DNA of 64,000 bases. It comes from Psychrobacter sp. P11F6 (GTDB lineage: Bacteria > Pseudomonadota > Gammaproteobacteria > Pseudomonadales > Moraxellaceae). Of the stretch, positions 35,702 to 44,994 are shown piece by piece. Each line of letters opens with the position of its first letter. Position 1 is the stretch's first letter. The translations under genes and the position numbers were made by a program. The DNA is taken from contig NZ_CM003594.1 in NCBI RefSeq assembly GCF_001435295.1, positions 2,108,001-2,172,000 on the forward strand. Reading direction: 5' to 3'. The notes below the pieces were generated by a model that saw only the letters and a list, made by a program, of their open reading frames with translations, had not been told where the DNA came from and did not search any database.

Positions 35702-36625
35702 TTAATTGATGGTGGCATCTTTTCGTTTTTGCTGATGACTGTCTTTGATAACGTTAAGATCGTCGGTATTGTCGATAATGTCCATACCATCGATATCGTC
35801 ATAACGATGAGTCACCTCACTGTCATTCTGACCGTAATGTTGGCGCTGGGTATACTTGCTTAAGGGATCGATAGTTGCGCCATCATCCGCGAATAAACTT
35901 AAGATATTGCGACGCTTAATATTGAGCTGATTGAGAATGAAGTTTTTGACAAAATCATTGGCTGGGTTGCGAATGATTTCCGTTGGTGTCGCGAACTGTG
36001 CCACTTTGCCATCTGAGAGCAGTAAAATACGATCAGATAACGTCATGGCTTCTTCTGGATCATGAGTGACTATTAAAGTCGTCAACTGATAGCGAACGGA
36101 AATCTCGCGAATACGTGCTTTGATGGTTTCTTTGATGACACCATCTAGCGCAGATAAAGGCTCATCTAATAACAGAATTTTAGGCTTCATCACCAAAGTG
36201 CGTGCGAGTGCCACGCGTTGCTTTTGACCACCAGACAATTGGCTGATGCGTTTATTTAGGTGGGCTTTGATATCGAGTAAGTCGACCAGTTCATCGACTT
36301 CTGCTTGCGTACTAATATGGGGATTATTGCGTAGACCGTATTCGATGTTTTGTTTGACATTTAGATTGGGGAACAGTGCATAGTCTTGAAAGACAATATT
36401 GAAGCCTCTTTTTTTCATCGGCACTCGTGTAATGTCTTCGCCGTTATAAGCAAGACGACCGCCATTGATACCTGTCAAACCTAAGATAATATGCAATAAA
36501 GTCGTTTTACCACAGCCAGAAGGCCCTAAGATTGAGACGATTTCGCCCTTATTAATTTTGAGGGAAATATCTTCAAAGATGACTTTATTCTCATACTTTT
36601 TCGTCACACCTCTAAGCTCTAACAT
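35702..36625 (-). CDS. Phosphonate-type ABC transporter ATPase
   Basis: The ATPase has Walker A GPSGCGKTT (from residue 34), a Q-loop at VFQDYALFPNL, signature LSGGQKQRVALA, Walker B ILLLDEPLSALD and H-loop TLIVTHDPEEA. These are normal for CUT1/PotA/FbpC-like ATPases. The C-terminal ~70 residues (rich in Asp/Asn/His) differ from the usual TOBE domain. The start is set at ATG 36625 (MLELRGVTKKYE), since AGGTTGG precedes it and the longer frame to 36643 has no ribosome-binding site. It heads the phosphonate operon. Confidence 0.87.
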   Translation of the reverse strand: MLELRGVTKKYENKVIFEDISLKINKGEIVSILGPSGCGKTTLLHIILGLTGINGGRLAYNGEDITRVPMKKRGFNIVFQDYALFPNLNVKQNIEYGLRNNPHISTQAEVDELVDLLDIKAHLNKRISQLSGGQKQRVALARTLVMKPKILLLDEPLSALDGVIKETIKARIREISVRYQLTTLIVTHDPEEAMTLSDRILLLSDGKVAQFATPTEIIRNPANDFVKNFILNQLNIKRRNILSLFADDGATIDPLSKYTQRQHYGQNDSEVTHRYDDIDGMDIIDNTDDLNVIKDSHQQKRKDATIN

Positions 36626-36735
36626 ATCAACCAACCTGATCATTTATTATTTGTATTGCCTAGGTCAGCAGTGTAGCCAGTAGTTGTGACATTTTGGTTA
36701 AAGAGCCATGACAATACGATGACATCAAACAACGT

Positions 36736-36909
36736 TAGGGCGTGTCCTCAATTCAATCAATTACTCTCTAAATGGGCTAAAAATGGCTAAATTTTGTTAA
36801 ACATCGTCAAATAGCTTATTAATATCTCGATATTAACGGCGCTATCTTCCTTATTTGACGGCAATTTATCTCATTTTTATCACCATTTTTAAAATGAGGA
36901 CACGCCCTA
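36736..36909. mobile_element. MITE copy 2 (TAGGGCGTGTCCTCA ends)
   Basis: A 170-bp element with GGGCGTGTCCTCA at one end and its complement at the other is flanked by TA. It has the same interior blocks as copy 1 at 18317 (AAATGGGCTAAAAATGGCTAAA, CAAATAGCTTATTAATATC, AATTTATCTCATTTTTATC). It fills most of the gap between the phosphonate operon and the acyl-CoA cluster. Confidence 0.88.
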
Positions 36910-36952
36910 GATAAAGTATCGAAAACAATCCCATGAGCATTTTTCAAAATAT

Positions 36953-36985
36953 AAGACCCCATTTAATACCATTAAATGAGGTCTT
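36953..36985. terminator. Hairpin downstream of the acyl-CoA ligase gene
   Basis: AAGACCCCATTTAAT faces ATTAAATGAGGTCTT around ACC, with an A/T-rich tail on both sides. It probably ends the 44677-37069 operon. Confidence 0.6.
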
Positions 36986-37068
36986 CTAAAAACAGAAAGC
37001 CTGCCAATAGATGACAGACAAAATGCGTTAAACGTAGATGTTATTGATGAGAGTCTGTTGAGTAGTTG

Positions 37069-38754
37069 TTACGCTTCATGAGCCAATTTTCTCAGCTTGT
37101 GACGCAGTATTTTTCCGACAGTTGATTTGGGTAACTCGTCTATGAATTCAATATGGCGCGGGCATTTATAGGCGGCCAGATTTGCTTGGCACAGCGCTTT
37201 AATATCATCCTCATTTAAGCTGTCATCAGATTTTACAACGTAGGCTTTGACCGACTGACCCTGCAACTTATCATCGATACCCACCACTGAACATTCGGCA
37301 ACCTTAGGGTGCTCCTCAATGATGTTTTCTACTTCGTTAGGATAAACGTTGAAACCACTGACGATAATCATGTCTTTTTTACGGTCATATATCTTAATAG
37401 CACCCTGCTCGTTCATAGACGCAATATCACCTGTTTTTAAGTAACCATCAGCGGTAAAAAACGTCGTATTGTCAATATTATGATAATGAGTAATGACGTT
37501 GTCACCTTTGATACACATCTCACCAACTTCATTTATGGCGAGAATATTTCCATCGTCATCACGGATATTGATATCGACACTAGGCAGTGGTAACCCTACA
37601 TTGCCACTATATTCAGTGCTATTAAATGGATTGGCGGTACCCACGCCTAGCGTCTCAGACATACCCCAGCCTTCGAGGATAGGCAGACCTGTGACTTCAC
37701 GCCAGCGCTTAGCGGTTTCAGGAGTCGCTGCCATACCACCAACTACAGTTAATTGGCATGCAGAAAAATCCAGCTCCTTAAATTTGGGATTCATCAGCAG
37801 GGCTTGGAACAAAGTATTGACACCAGGCAATAGATGAAAAGGACGCTTGCGCAATATCTTGATAAACCCTTCAATATCACGTGGATTGGTAACCAGTGTG
37901 AGATGCTGACCCACACTCAACCCAACTATTGAGCAGATAAACGCATAAATATGATACAGCGGTAAAGCGACAATGGTATTTATTTGAGTACTATCAGACA
38001 TGGCGTCATAGACTGGCTTGAACCATTCGACAAACTGGTAAGTGGCGGTCACAACATTTTGATTGGTAATCAAGATGCCTTTGGCAACGCCTGTCGTACC
38101 GCCGGTATATTGCAGCATTAATAAGTCGTCCGCTTGAATGGTAGGACGAGAATAGCTTAATTTTTTGGCGCGTTTTAAAACGGATTTATAGCGAATCACG
38201 GTATAACGAGAATTGGATTTCAACTGATAACGGGGAATGGCTTTTTTGACATATTTGGCAGCGATATTAACAAGCGCACCTTTCACTACTCCTAACATAT
38301 CGCCAATCTTGCTGATGACCACGGTTTTAACAGGCGTGTCTTTGATGATTTTCTCTAACGTTTTGCAAAATGGTTCTAATATAAATAATACAGCAGTATC
38401 TGAATCAGCCAATTGATGTCTCAATTCACGAGGACTATACAGCGGATTGATGAGCGTTGTGACCATACCAGCACGAATTGCTCCTATGACAATAGGCAGG
38501 TACTGGTTGACATTGGGCATCATGATGCCTATGACCGAACCCTTTGCTAGACCCAGACTTTGAATCCAAGCCGCAATAGCCAATGACAGGCTATCCACTT
38601 GCCCATAAGTATAAGTAACACCCATGTTGGTGATAAATTCATGGCTGGCATATTCTGTTAATTTGTCATCAAACATGTCAATCAATGTATTATGTGGCGG
38701 CGTTATCTGTGCATGTATCCCTTTAGGATAATGCTGCGTCCAAAACTGATCCAT
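37069..38754 (-). CDS. Fatty acyl-CoA ligase (FadD-like AMP-binding enzyme)
   Basis: The 561-residue enzyme activates carboxylic acids to CoA thioesters through acyl-adenylates. Visible motifs: LMLQYTGGTTGVAKG (P-loop), GWGMSETLG, TGDIASMNEQG, DRKKDMIIVSGFNVYP and the C-terminal PKSTVGKILR, whose lysine is the adenylation lysine. The length and the FadD-like N-terminus (WTQHYPKGIHAQI) fit long- or medium-chain acids. It is last of the minus-strand beta-oxidation cluster, with only about 70 bases to the CoA-transferase gene. Confidence 0.9.
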   Translation of the reverse strand: MDQFWTQHYPKGIHAQITPPHNTLIDMFDDKLTEYASHEFITNMGVTYTYGQVDSLSLAIAAWIQSLGLAKGSVIGIMMPNVNQYLPIVIGAIRAGMVTTLINPLYSPRELRHQLADSDTAVLFILEPFCKTLEKIIKDTPVKTVVISKIGDMLGVVKGALVNIAAKYVKKAIPRYQLKSNSRYTVIRYKSVLKRAKKLSYSRPTIQADDLLMLQYTGGTTGVAKGILITNQNVVTATYQFVEWFKPVYDAMSDSTQINTIVALPLYHIYAFICSIVGLSVGQHLTLVTNPRDIEGFIKILRKRPFHLLPGVNTLFQALLMNPKFKELDFSACQLTVVGGMAATPETAKRWREVTGLPILEGWGMSETLGVGTANPFNSTEYSGNVGLPLPSVDINIRDDDGNILAINEVGEMCIKGDNVITHYHNIDNTTFFTADGYLKTGDIASMNEQGAIKIYDRKKDMIIVSGFNVYPNEVENIIEEHPKVAECSVVGIDDKLQGQSVKAYVVKSDDSLNEDDIKALCQANLAAYKCPRHIEFIDELPKSTVGKILRHKLRKLAHEA

Positions 38755-38825
38755 AACTTACCTTCCTTGGTAATCAACTTATGAAAAACTCAATGGCTTT
38801 GAAGCATTTCTCATAAAAAACCTAG

Positions 38826-39965
38826 CTACTGAACCTGCTGCCATCCTGACGTTGCATCATACGCATCTTGATGGGCAAATAAGGGATGTGCTTTTGCTTC
38901 ACTGAGGCTAAGCACAGGGGTGACACAGACATCAACGAGCGCAAAAACTTGCTGCCAATGCTCAAGTGTTTGACTGGCAAATTTATCGCTTACCGTCTTA
39001 GCCGCCGCTTGGCTTTCACAGGTATTTGGCATAACCCCAAGTTGCCAATGGCTATTTTTGAGCGCAGACAAATCCAATACTTCACACAAGCCCTGCCAAA
39101 ATTTCAGCTCTAGCGAACCAACGGCCATATAGCGTGCATCTGAGGTTTTGTATAGGCGATAGCAAGGCAATAACCCACCCAAAAAATCATGCTGCGGTGC
39201 TGGTTGTTGTCCTGAAAAGCTTTTCACCAGTGTTCCGGTTGCCTTTGGCATGATCATATGCTGATACAAGCTGTGCGTCATACTAACGGTAACATGACGA
39301 CCTTTGCCCGTCCGCTGGGCGGCGAATACAGCAGCTAGCAGTGCAATCACAGCGGTATCACTGCCGCCTGCCAAATCTGCAAATTGAACGTTAGGCATCG
39401 CCTGCTCGCCATCTGCCGTTTTTAGTTGGTCTAAAACACCGCTCATCGCCATAAAGTTAATATCATGACCAGCTTTATCAGCCCAGTCATGATTAATCTC
39501 AGTTTTCGAATCGCTAGATGCCAAACCGTAACCAGTAATCGATACCATGACCAATTTTGGATTAATCGCATGCAATGTTTTGGCATCTAGCCCCATACCT
39601 TTTAGGACGCCAGGGCGAAAGCTGTCAAACAGCACATCAGCATCTTTAAGATGCGCTTTGATAGCAGCAATACCTTGAGGATCGCGGAAGTCATGACTTT
39701 CAGTAGTTTTACCATGATTCAATACTTTAAACAATTCGCCAAAGGCTCTGGCAGGATCACCATTTTTAGGTTCAATCTTAATGATTTCTGCGCCCAAATC
39801 TGCAAGCAAACGTGTGGCAAAGGGTCCCGGTAAATTACGAGTCAAATCAACGACGCGCAGCCCTTGTAAGCAATCTGCCATTAAATCTATCATTGAACCA
39901 GTGCTCGTATTAGTCACAGAATCAAGCATAGAATGAATCGTAGAATTAACCATCAGCTCAGTCAT
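38826..39965 (-). CDS. Family III CoA-transferase / acyl-CoA racemase-like (CaiB/Frc)
   Basis: The protein has the CaiB/BaiF fold: LQGLRVVDLTRNLPGPFATRLLADLGA near residue 35, then EIIKIEPKNGDPAR, the nucleophile region LFDSFRPGVLKGMG and GRHVTVSMTHSLYQH. Family members move CoA between acyl groups or epimerise alpha-methylacyl-CoA; the subfamily looks like Amacr/CaiB. The start is taken at ATG 39965, overlapping the FadB-like stop by eight bases, with GAGG just before it. That overlap and the context point to use in acyl-CoA breakdown, possibly of branched acids. Confidence 0.82.
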   Translation of the reverse strand: MTELMVNSTIHSMLDSVTNTSTGSMIDLMADCLQGLRVVDLTRNLPGPFATRLLADLGAEIIKIEPKNGDPARAFGELFKVLNHGKTTESHDFRDPQGIAAIKAHLKDADVLFDSFRPGVLKGMGLDAKTLHAINPKLVMVSITGYGLASSDSKTEINHDWADKAGHDINFMAMSGVLDQLKTADGEQAMPNVQFADLAGGSDTAVIALLAAVFAAQRTGKGRHVTVSMTHSLYQHMIMPKATGTLVKSFSGQQPAPQHDFLGGLLPCYRLYKTSDARYMAVGSLELKFWQGLCEVLDLSALKNSHWQLGVMPNTCESQAAAKTVSDKFASQTLEHWQQVFALVDVCVTPVLSLSEAKAHPLFAHQDAYDATSGWQQVQ

Positions 39966-42129
39966 CAGAAAACACCTCACCTTTATCTGCCATGTCTAGC
40001 ACAATCTGTGCTGGCTCAAAACGCTCACCGTATTGAGCCGCGAGTTCACGACTACGGGTGATGAACGCCTCTAACCCCATGGCATTGATGAACTGTAGCG
40101 TACCGCCTTGATGTGGCGCAAAGCCCCAACCAAAAATGGAGCCGACATTGGTATCAGCGACAGAGCGCACGACGTTTTCTTGATAACATTTAGCAGATTC
40201 GTTGGCTTGGATAAACATCAAACGATCGATTAAATCTTGCTGTGATGGCTGCGCGGCTTTTGCAGGGTATAAATTCATCAGCTCAGGCCACAAGTATTTG
40301 TCGCCATTATCGGCATACTCATAAAAGCCTTTACCATTTTTTTTGCCCTCGCGATTGTGTTCTTTGACCAGCGTTTTCAGTATCTCGTATGAAGGACGCA
40401 CAGCAATGGGTTTACCTTCAGCTGCCATATCCAGCTGCTGTTGTTCGCTAACATGCAACGCCAAACTTAATGACACCTCATCTTGCAATGCCAATGGCGG
40501 CATGGGCATACCAGTTTTCATGCCAGCAACTTCGATGCTGCGCGGATGGACGCCCTCGCCTAACATCGCCACCCCTTCTGACACATAAGTGCCAAATACT
40601 CGTGAGGTATAAAAACCGCGACTGTCATTAACGACGATAGGTGTTTTACCGATTTGCAGCACATAATCAAAGGCTTTTGCTAAAGCGGCGTCATCCGTTT
40701 GCTCGCCCATGATAATTTCAACCAGCGGCATCTTATCGACTGGCGAAAAGAAGTGTAGCCCGATAAATTGATTGGGGCGGGTGCTGGCTTTAGCCAATCC
40801 AGTAATGGGCAGTGTCGACGTATTAGATGCATAGACAGCCGTGTTAGAAATCACCGCCTCAGACTGCTCAGTACACTTGGCTTTAATCTCACGATTTTCA
40901 AACACCGCTTCAATGATAAGGTCACAGTCTGCCAAATCCTCATAAGACACTGTTGGCTTGATGCGATTGAGTAACGCCTGCTTTTTCTCTTCCGTGGAGC
41001 GTTTACGACTAATGACTTTATCCAAAATGGTGGCAGAATATGCTTTGCCTTTTTCAGCGCCTGCTATATCAGTGTCGAGGAGTACAACGTTAATCCCCGC
41101 CTTTGCAGTGACATAAGCAATGCCCGCGCCCATCATGCCTGCACCTAAAATACCAACTTTTTTGGTTTTATAGTGCTCAAAATCATTTGGACGAGATTGA
41201 CCTTTTTTAATACTATTCAGCTGAGTCCATAGCGTATTAATCATATTTCTAGATTCAACAGACAGCACACAAGCCGCGAAGTAACGCGACTCAAGCTCAA
41301 GTCCCGTATCGATATCCACTAAGCAGCCCTCGAACACGCAAGACATGATATGAGTAATGGCTGGATAATTGCCGTGTGACTTTTGGTTGGCCATGGCAGG
41401 TGCAATAGAAAACACTGGCACGATGTTGGGATGCTTACTATCACCGCCGGGAATTTTAAAACCCTTTTTATCCCATGGCTGCTGGGCACTGGGATTGGCT
41501 GTAATCCAGTCTGTCGCCTGCTTGAGCATATCTGCTTTGTCAGTGGCAATGGCATCAATTAAACCTATCTCTTTAGCGGCAGTTGGACGCAGCTCTTTCC
41601 CTTGGGTCATAAGCTCTAACGCTGATTGAATACCAACCAATCGCGGTAAACGCTGAGTACCTCCACCGCCCGGCAGCAAGCCCAATTTGACTTCAGGTAA
41701 ACCCAATTTAGTCTTAGGCGAATCAATCGCGATACGATAATGACAGGCCAATGCCAACTCCAAACCACCGCCAAGTGCCGTTCCAGTCATAGCAGCAACG
41801 ACAGGTTTACCTGATTTCTCTAGTTTGCGTAAGGTAGCTTTTAGGTCTTCGACCAGCTCAAAGGCTTGTTCAGCGGTTTTAATATTAGCCAACTGATCAA
41901 TATCGGCACCGACCACAAACGTCTCTTTGCCAGAGGTTAAAATCAAACCTTTGGCGGACGCGTCGTTAATAAAGCTGTCAGCCATCACTGCAAAACTATC
42001 GGTGAAACCGTCACCGATGACATTCATTTTGCGGCTGCTTTGGTCAATCGTGACGGTGATAATGCCATTATCAGATTCGGCAGAAAAGTGGTTCAATGCA
42101 TTGATGGCGTCTACGCTGTTTGTGCTCAT
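39958..42129 (-). CDS. Bifunctional enoyl-CoA hydratase / 3-hydroxyacyl-CoA dehydrogenase (FadB-like)
   Basis: The 723-residue protein joins an N-terminal crotonase domain (GTALGGGLELALACHYRIA and LPEVKLGLLPGGGGTQRLPR, with two glutamates in those blocks as likely catalytic acids) and an NAD-binding dehydrogenase domain from about residue 325 (VGILGAGMMGAGIAYVTA). The dehydrogenase core continues in TSTLPITGLAKA and GLHFFSPVDKMPLVEI. It performs the two middle steps of beta-oxidation. It partners with the thiolase encoded 85 bases upstream. The CoA-transferase gene overlaps its end. Confidence 0.92.
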   Translation of the reverse strand: MSTNSVDAINALNHFSAESDNGIITVTIDQSSRKMNVIGDGFTDSFAVMADSFINDASAKGLILTSGKETFVVGADIDQLANIKTAEQAFELVEDLKATLRKLEKSGKPVVAAMTGTALGGGLELALACHYRIAIDSPKTKLGLPEVKLGLLPGGGGTQRLPRLVGIQSALELMTQGKELRPTAAKEIGLIDAIATDKADMLKQATDWITANPSAQQPWDKKGFKIPGGDSKHPNIVPVFSIAPAMANQKSHGNYPAITHIMSCVFEGCLVDIDTGLELESRYFAACVLSVESRNMINTLWTQLNSIKKGQSRPNDFEHYKTKKVGILGAGMMGAGIAYVTAKAGINVVLLDTDIAGAEKGKAYSATILDKVISRKRSTEEKKQALLNRIKPTVSYEDLADCDLIIEAVFENREIKAKCTEQSEAVISNTAVYASNTSTLPITGLAKASTRPNQFIGLHFFSPVDKMPLVEIIMGEQTDDAALAKAFDYVLQIGKTPIVVNDSRGFYTSRVFGTYVSEGVAMLGEGVHPRSIEVAGMKTGMPMPPLALQDEVSLSLALHVSEQQQLDMAAEGKPIAVRPSYEILKTLVKEHNREGKKNGKGFYEYADNGDKYLWPELMNLYPAKAAQPSQQDLIDRLMFIQANESAKCYQENVVRSVADTNVGSIFGWGFAPHQGGTLQFINAMGLEAFITRSRELAAQYGERFEPAQIVLDMADKGEVFSDD

Positions 42130-42214
42130 TTCAAATCCTTTTTATATTATTCTATGTCGATATCAGTCACTAGAAACTAATGACAATCACTAAAATCTAT
42201 TAGCGCTATCAGCA

Positions 42215-43423
42215 CTATACGCGCTCAATGATAGTAGCGATGCCCATACCACCACCGACACACAAAGTGATCATCGCGGTTTTTAGGTCGCGACGTTCTA
42301 ATTCATCAAGAACAGTAGTCATGAGCATCGCGCCAGTTGCGCCAAGTGGATGACCCATCGCGATAGCGCCGCCATTGACGTTGACGATATCAAGCGAGAT
42401 GCCGAAGTCATCGGCAGTATTCAGCGGAACGGCAGCAAAGGCTTCATTGATTTCCCATAGGTCTATATCTGAAGCTTGCATACCTGCTTTTTTGAGCGCT
42501 TTTTGGCAGGCAGGCGTTGGCCCTGTCAGCATAATGGCGGGTTCTGAGCCAATGACTGCAGCCATAGTGATTTTAGCACGTGGTTTCAGACCTGCTTTTT
42601 GACCAGCAACTGCACTACCGACTAAGCAAATTGCGGCACCATCAACGATGCCTGAAGAATTGCCCGCATGATGCACGTGATTTACTTTTTCAATGGTGGT
42701 ATATCTGTCCAAGATAACGCTATCAAAGCCCATCTTACCCGGCATAATAAAAGAAGGATTGAGACCTGCTAAGGTTTCGATATTGGTATTAGGACGAATG
42801 GTTTCGTCTTTATCCAATAACGTCATGCCATTGATATCCGTGACGGGAACGACCGATTTATCATAATAGCCCTGCTCCCAAGCATGCGCGGCGCGGCGAT
42901 GTGACTCGGTAGCAAACGCATCAACATCGGTGCGGCTAAAGCCTTTTAGCGTCGCTATGGTATCAGCGCCAACGCCTTGCGGGACAAAATGCGTCGCTTC
43001 ATTAACCCGTGGATCCATATACCATGCACCGCCATCAGATCCCATCGGTACGCGGCTCATGGACTCAACGCCACCTGCGACTACCATATCCTCCATACCT
43101 GACATGATTTTGGCGGCAGCTAGATTGATAGACTCCAGACCTGAGGCACAAAACCGAGATAAAGTGACACCCGCGACACTTTGCGCCCATCCTGCATCAA
43201 TGACGGCTATACGGGCAATATCAGAACCTTGCTCACCAACGGGCGTCACGCAACCAAGCACCACATCATCAACCAAGCTGGTATCCAAATGGTGGCGCTG
43301 TTGCATTTCCTTTAACAAGGTACGGGCAAGCCAAATCGGTGACGACTGATACAAGGAGCCATCCTTTTTGCCTTTACCACGTGGGGTGCGGATAGCATCA
43401 TAAATGTAAGCAGTCTCAGTCAT
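42215..43423 (-). CDS. Acetyl-CoA C-acyltransferase (thiolase)
   Basis: The 402-residue thiolase has Cys92 in [15 protein letters not shown] as the acyl-accepting residue, NEAFAAVP with the GHPLGATGA histidine motif, and the second catalytic cysteine in [11 protein letters not shown] at the end. It would complete each beta-oxidation round with the FadB-like protein. It lies between the acyl-CoA dehydrogenase gene and the FadB-like gene with gaps of about 100 and 85 bases, all one direction. Confidence 0.92.
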   Translation of the reverse strand: MTETAYIYDAIRTPRGKGKKDGSLYQSSPIWLARTLLKEMQQRHHLDTSLVDDVVLGCVTPVGEQGSDIARIAVIDAGWAQSVAGVTLSRFCASGLESINLAAAKIMSGMEDMVVAGGVESMSRVPMGSDGGAWYMDPRVNEATHFVPQGVGADTIATLKGFSRTDVDAFATESHRRAAHAWEQGYYDKSVVPVTDINGMTLLDKDETIRPNTNIETLAGLNPSFIMPGKMGFDSVILDRYTTIEKVNHVHHAGNSSGIVDGAAICLVGSAVAGQKAGLKPRAKITMAAVIGSEPAIMLTGPTPACQKALKKAGMQASDIDLWEINEAFAAVPLNTADDFGISLDIVNVNGGAIAMGHPLGATGAMLMTTVLDELERRDLKTAMITLCVGGGMGIATIIERV

Positions 43424-43525
43424 AAAAATCCCTTTTTATTTTTTGAATAAATAACCATGATGGATGATGGCAATATAATCTATTTCTTAGAATCAAGAAG
43501 TAGAACCAAAAAGCAAATCAGCCGC

Positions 43526-44677
43526 TTACATAAAGCGTGACGCCAGCTCTTTCATGATTTCATTGGTGCCGCCGTATATTTTTTGTACTCGTGCATCAGC
43601 ATATAGGCGAGCGATTGGGTATTCCGTCATATAACCATAACCGCCAAACAGCTGGACGCATTCGTCTATCACATCACATTGCTTTTGCGTCACCCAATAT
43701 TTAATCAAAGACGCCTGCGGTACGGTTAATTTGCCCTCTAACATGGCATCGACAGCGGCATCACACATCGTGCTGGCAGCGAGATAATCAGCGTAGCATT
43801 CTGCCATTTTGAAGCGCGTATTTTGAAACTTCCAAATAGGCTTACCAAAGGCTTCACGACCTTTGACATAATCTAGGGTCAAATTAATCGCCAGCTTCAT
43901 CGCACCAACGCCCGTTAAGGCAATAATTAAACGCTCACGTGGCAGCTCTTGCATCATTTGAATAAAACCCATGCCCTCTACTGTACCAAGCAAATTTGTT
44001 TGCGGCACACGTACATTGCTGAAAAATAACTCCGAAGTATCTTGTGAAGTCAGACCAATCTTATCGAGATTACGACCACGCTCAAACCCTTCTACTTTGT
44101 CCGTTTCTACCACGATAAGCGAAACACCTTGCGCACCTTTTTCACGATCTGTTTTGCACGCGAGCAAAATTAGGTTGGCATGCTGACCATTAGTAATAAA
44201 GGTTTTTGAGCCATTAATAATGTAATCATCACCGTCTTTTACGGCATAGGTTTTGATGTTCTGCAAATCTGAGCCAGTACCCGGTTCGGTCATAGCAATC
44301 GCAGCCACATACTCACCCGTCGCCATCTTAGGTAGCCATTCTTTTTTCTGTGCTTCCGTACCATGACTCAAGATATAAGGCGCAACAATACCCGAATGTA
44401 CCATGCCACCGAATCCAGATTGATTGGCCTCAGCCTGCGCATAAAGAAGCGCTGCTTCATGACCAAAGTCACCGCCGCCACCGCCATATTCCTCTGGAAT
44501 CGATGCACATAAGAAACCCATCGCGCCTGCCTCTTCCCACGCAGCGCGGTCAATCATGCCGTTTTTACGCCACTGCTCATCCTTTGGCTCCCAGCTCTTA
44601 AACATTTTAAGCGCGCTGTCATGCACCATTTGATGTTCTTCGGTCATCCAGTTCGGGGTGAATTTTTCAATACTCAT
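43526..44677 (-). CDS. Acyl-CoA dehydrogenase
   Basis: The protein has the three ACAD domains: EHQMVHDSALKMF (N-terminal helices), AIAMTEPGTGSDL and DYIINGSKTFITNG (middle beta domain), and FGGYGYMTEYPIARLYADAR near the end. The usual YEGT glutamate is replaced by IYGGTNEIM. In the long-chain and isovaleryl relatives with a glycine there, the catalytic base is a glutamate on an earlier helix. Glu in PRERLIIALTG is the candidate. The start is ATG 44677 with AAGGACAG upstream; the longer frame runs into a MITE remnant. It is the first gene of the cluster. Confidence 0.88.
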   Translation of the reverse strand: MSIEKFTPNWMTEEHQMVHDSALKMFKSWEPKDEQWRKNGMIDRAAWEEAGAMGFLCASIPEEYGGGGGDFGHEAALLYAQAEANQSGFGGMVHSGIVAPYILSHGTEAQKKEWLPKMATGEYVAAIAMTEPGTGSDLQNIKTYAVKDGDDYIINGSKTFITNGQHANLILLACKTDREKGAQGVSLIVVETDKVEGFERGRNLDKIGLTSQDTSELFFSNVRVPQTNLLGTVEGMGFIQMMQELPRERLIIALTGVGAMKLAINLTLDYVKGREAFGKPIWKFQNTRFKMAECYADYLAASTMCDAAVDAMLEGKLTVPQASLIKYWVTQKQCDVIDECVQLFGGYGYMTEYPIARLYADARVQKIYGGTNEIMKELASRFM

Positions 44678-44713
44678 ATTGTCTGTCCTTGACGATGGGA
44701 AGTTGATAATGGC

Positions 44714-44750
44714 TAGGACGTGTTCCCAATTCAAACGAGGACACGCCCTA
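44714..44750. mobile_element. Collapsed MITE remnant
   Basis: TAGGACGTGTTCCCAATTCAA joins directly to CGAGGACACGCCCTA. The two termini of the same MITE family are left with the middle gone. It is within 40 bases of the acyl-CoA dehydrogenase start. Confidence 0.7.
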
Positions 44751-44786
44751 ATATAAAATACTATTGAGTGTAAACATATTACTTAT

Positions 44787-44802
44787 GGTAATTTTAATTA
44801 CC
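44787..44802. promoter_or_regulatory. Putative TetR operator 1
   Basis: GGTAATTTTAATTACC has 7-base arms around TT. It matches operator 2 at 13 of 16 positions. It is on the acyl-CoA dehydrogenase side of the divergent gap. Confidence 0.55.
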
Positions 44803-44895
44803 GTTATATACAATATAAGCATTCTTTATATTTAATATCATACGAAACTTATACTAGGACAGTAAAAGACAATGCGCAACCTATTAACAAACAAT

Positions 44896-44911
44896 AGTAA
44901 TTTATATTACC
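44896..44911. promoter_or_regulatory. Putative TetR operator 2
   Basis: AGTAATTTATATTACC is the second copy, on the tetR side, about 85 bases before that start. Two copies would allow the TetR protein to control both the cluster and itself. Confidence 0.5.
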
Positions 44912-44994
44912 TGTTTCAACTCTAGCTTATTAAGCCGTTAAATAAGACGCTGTAGCACAGTTTAAAAATTCTCACCGCACAGGGATCATCAAGC

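Noticed and set aside
42930..43349. Plus-strand 139-codon frame inside the thiolase gene
   Set aside because: It is a shadow of the conserved thiolase on the other strand.
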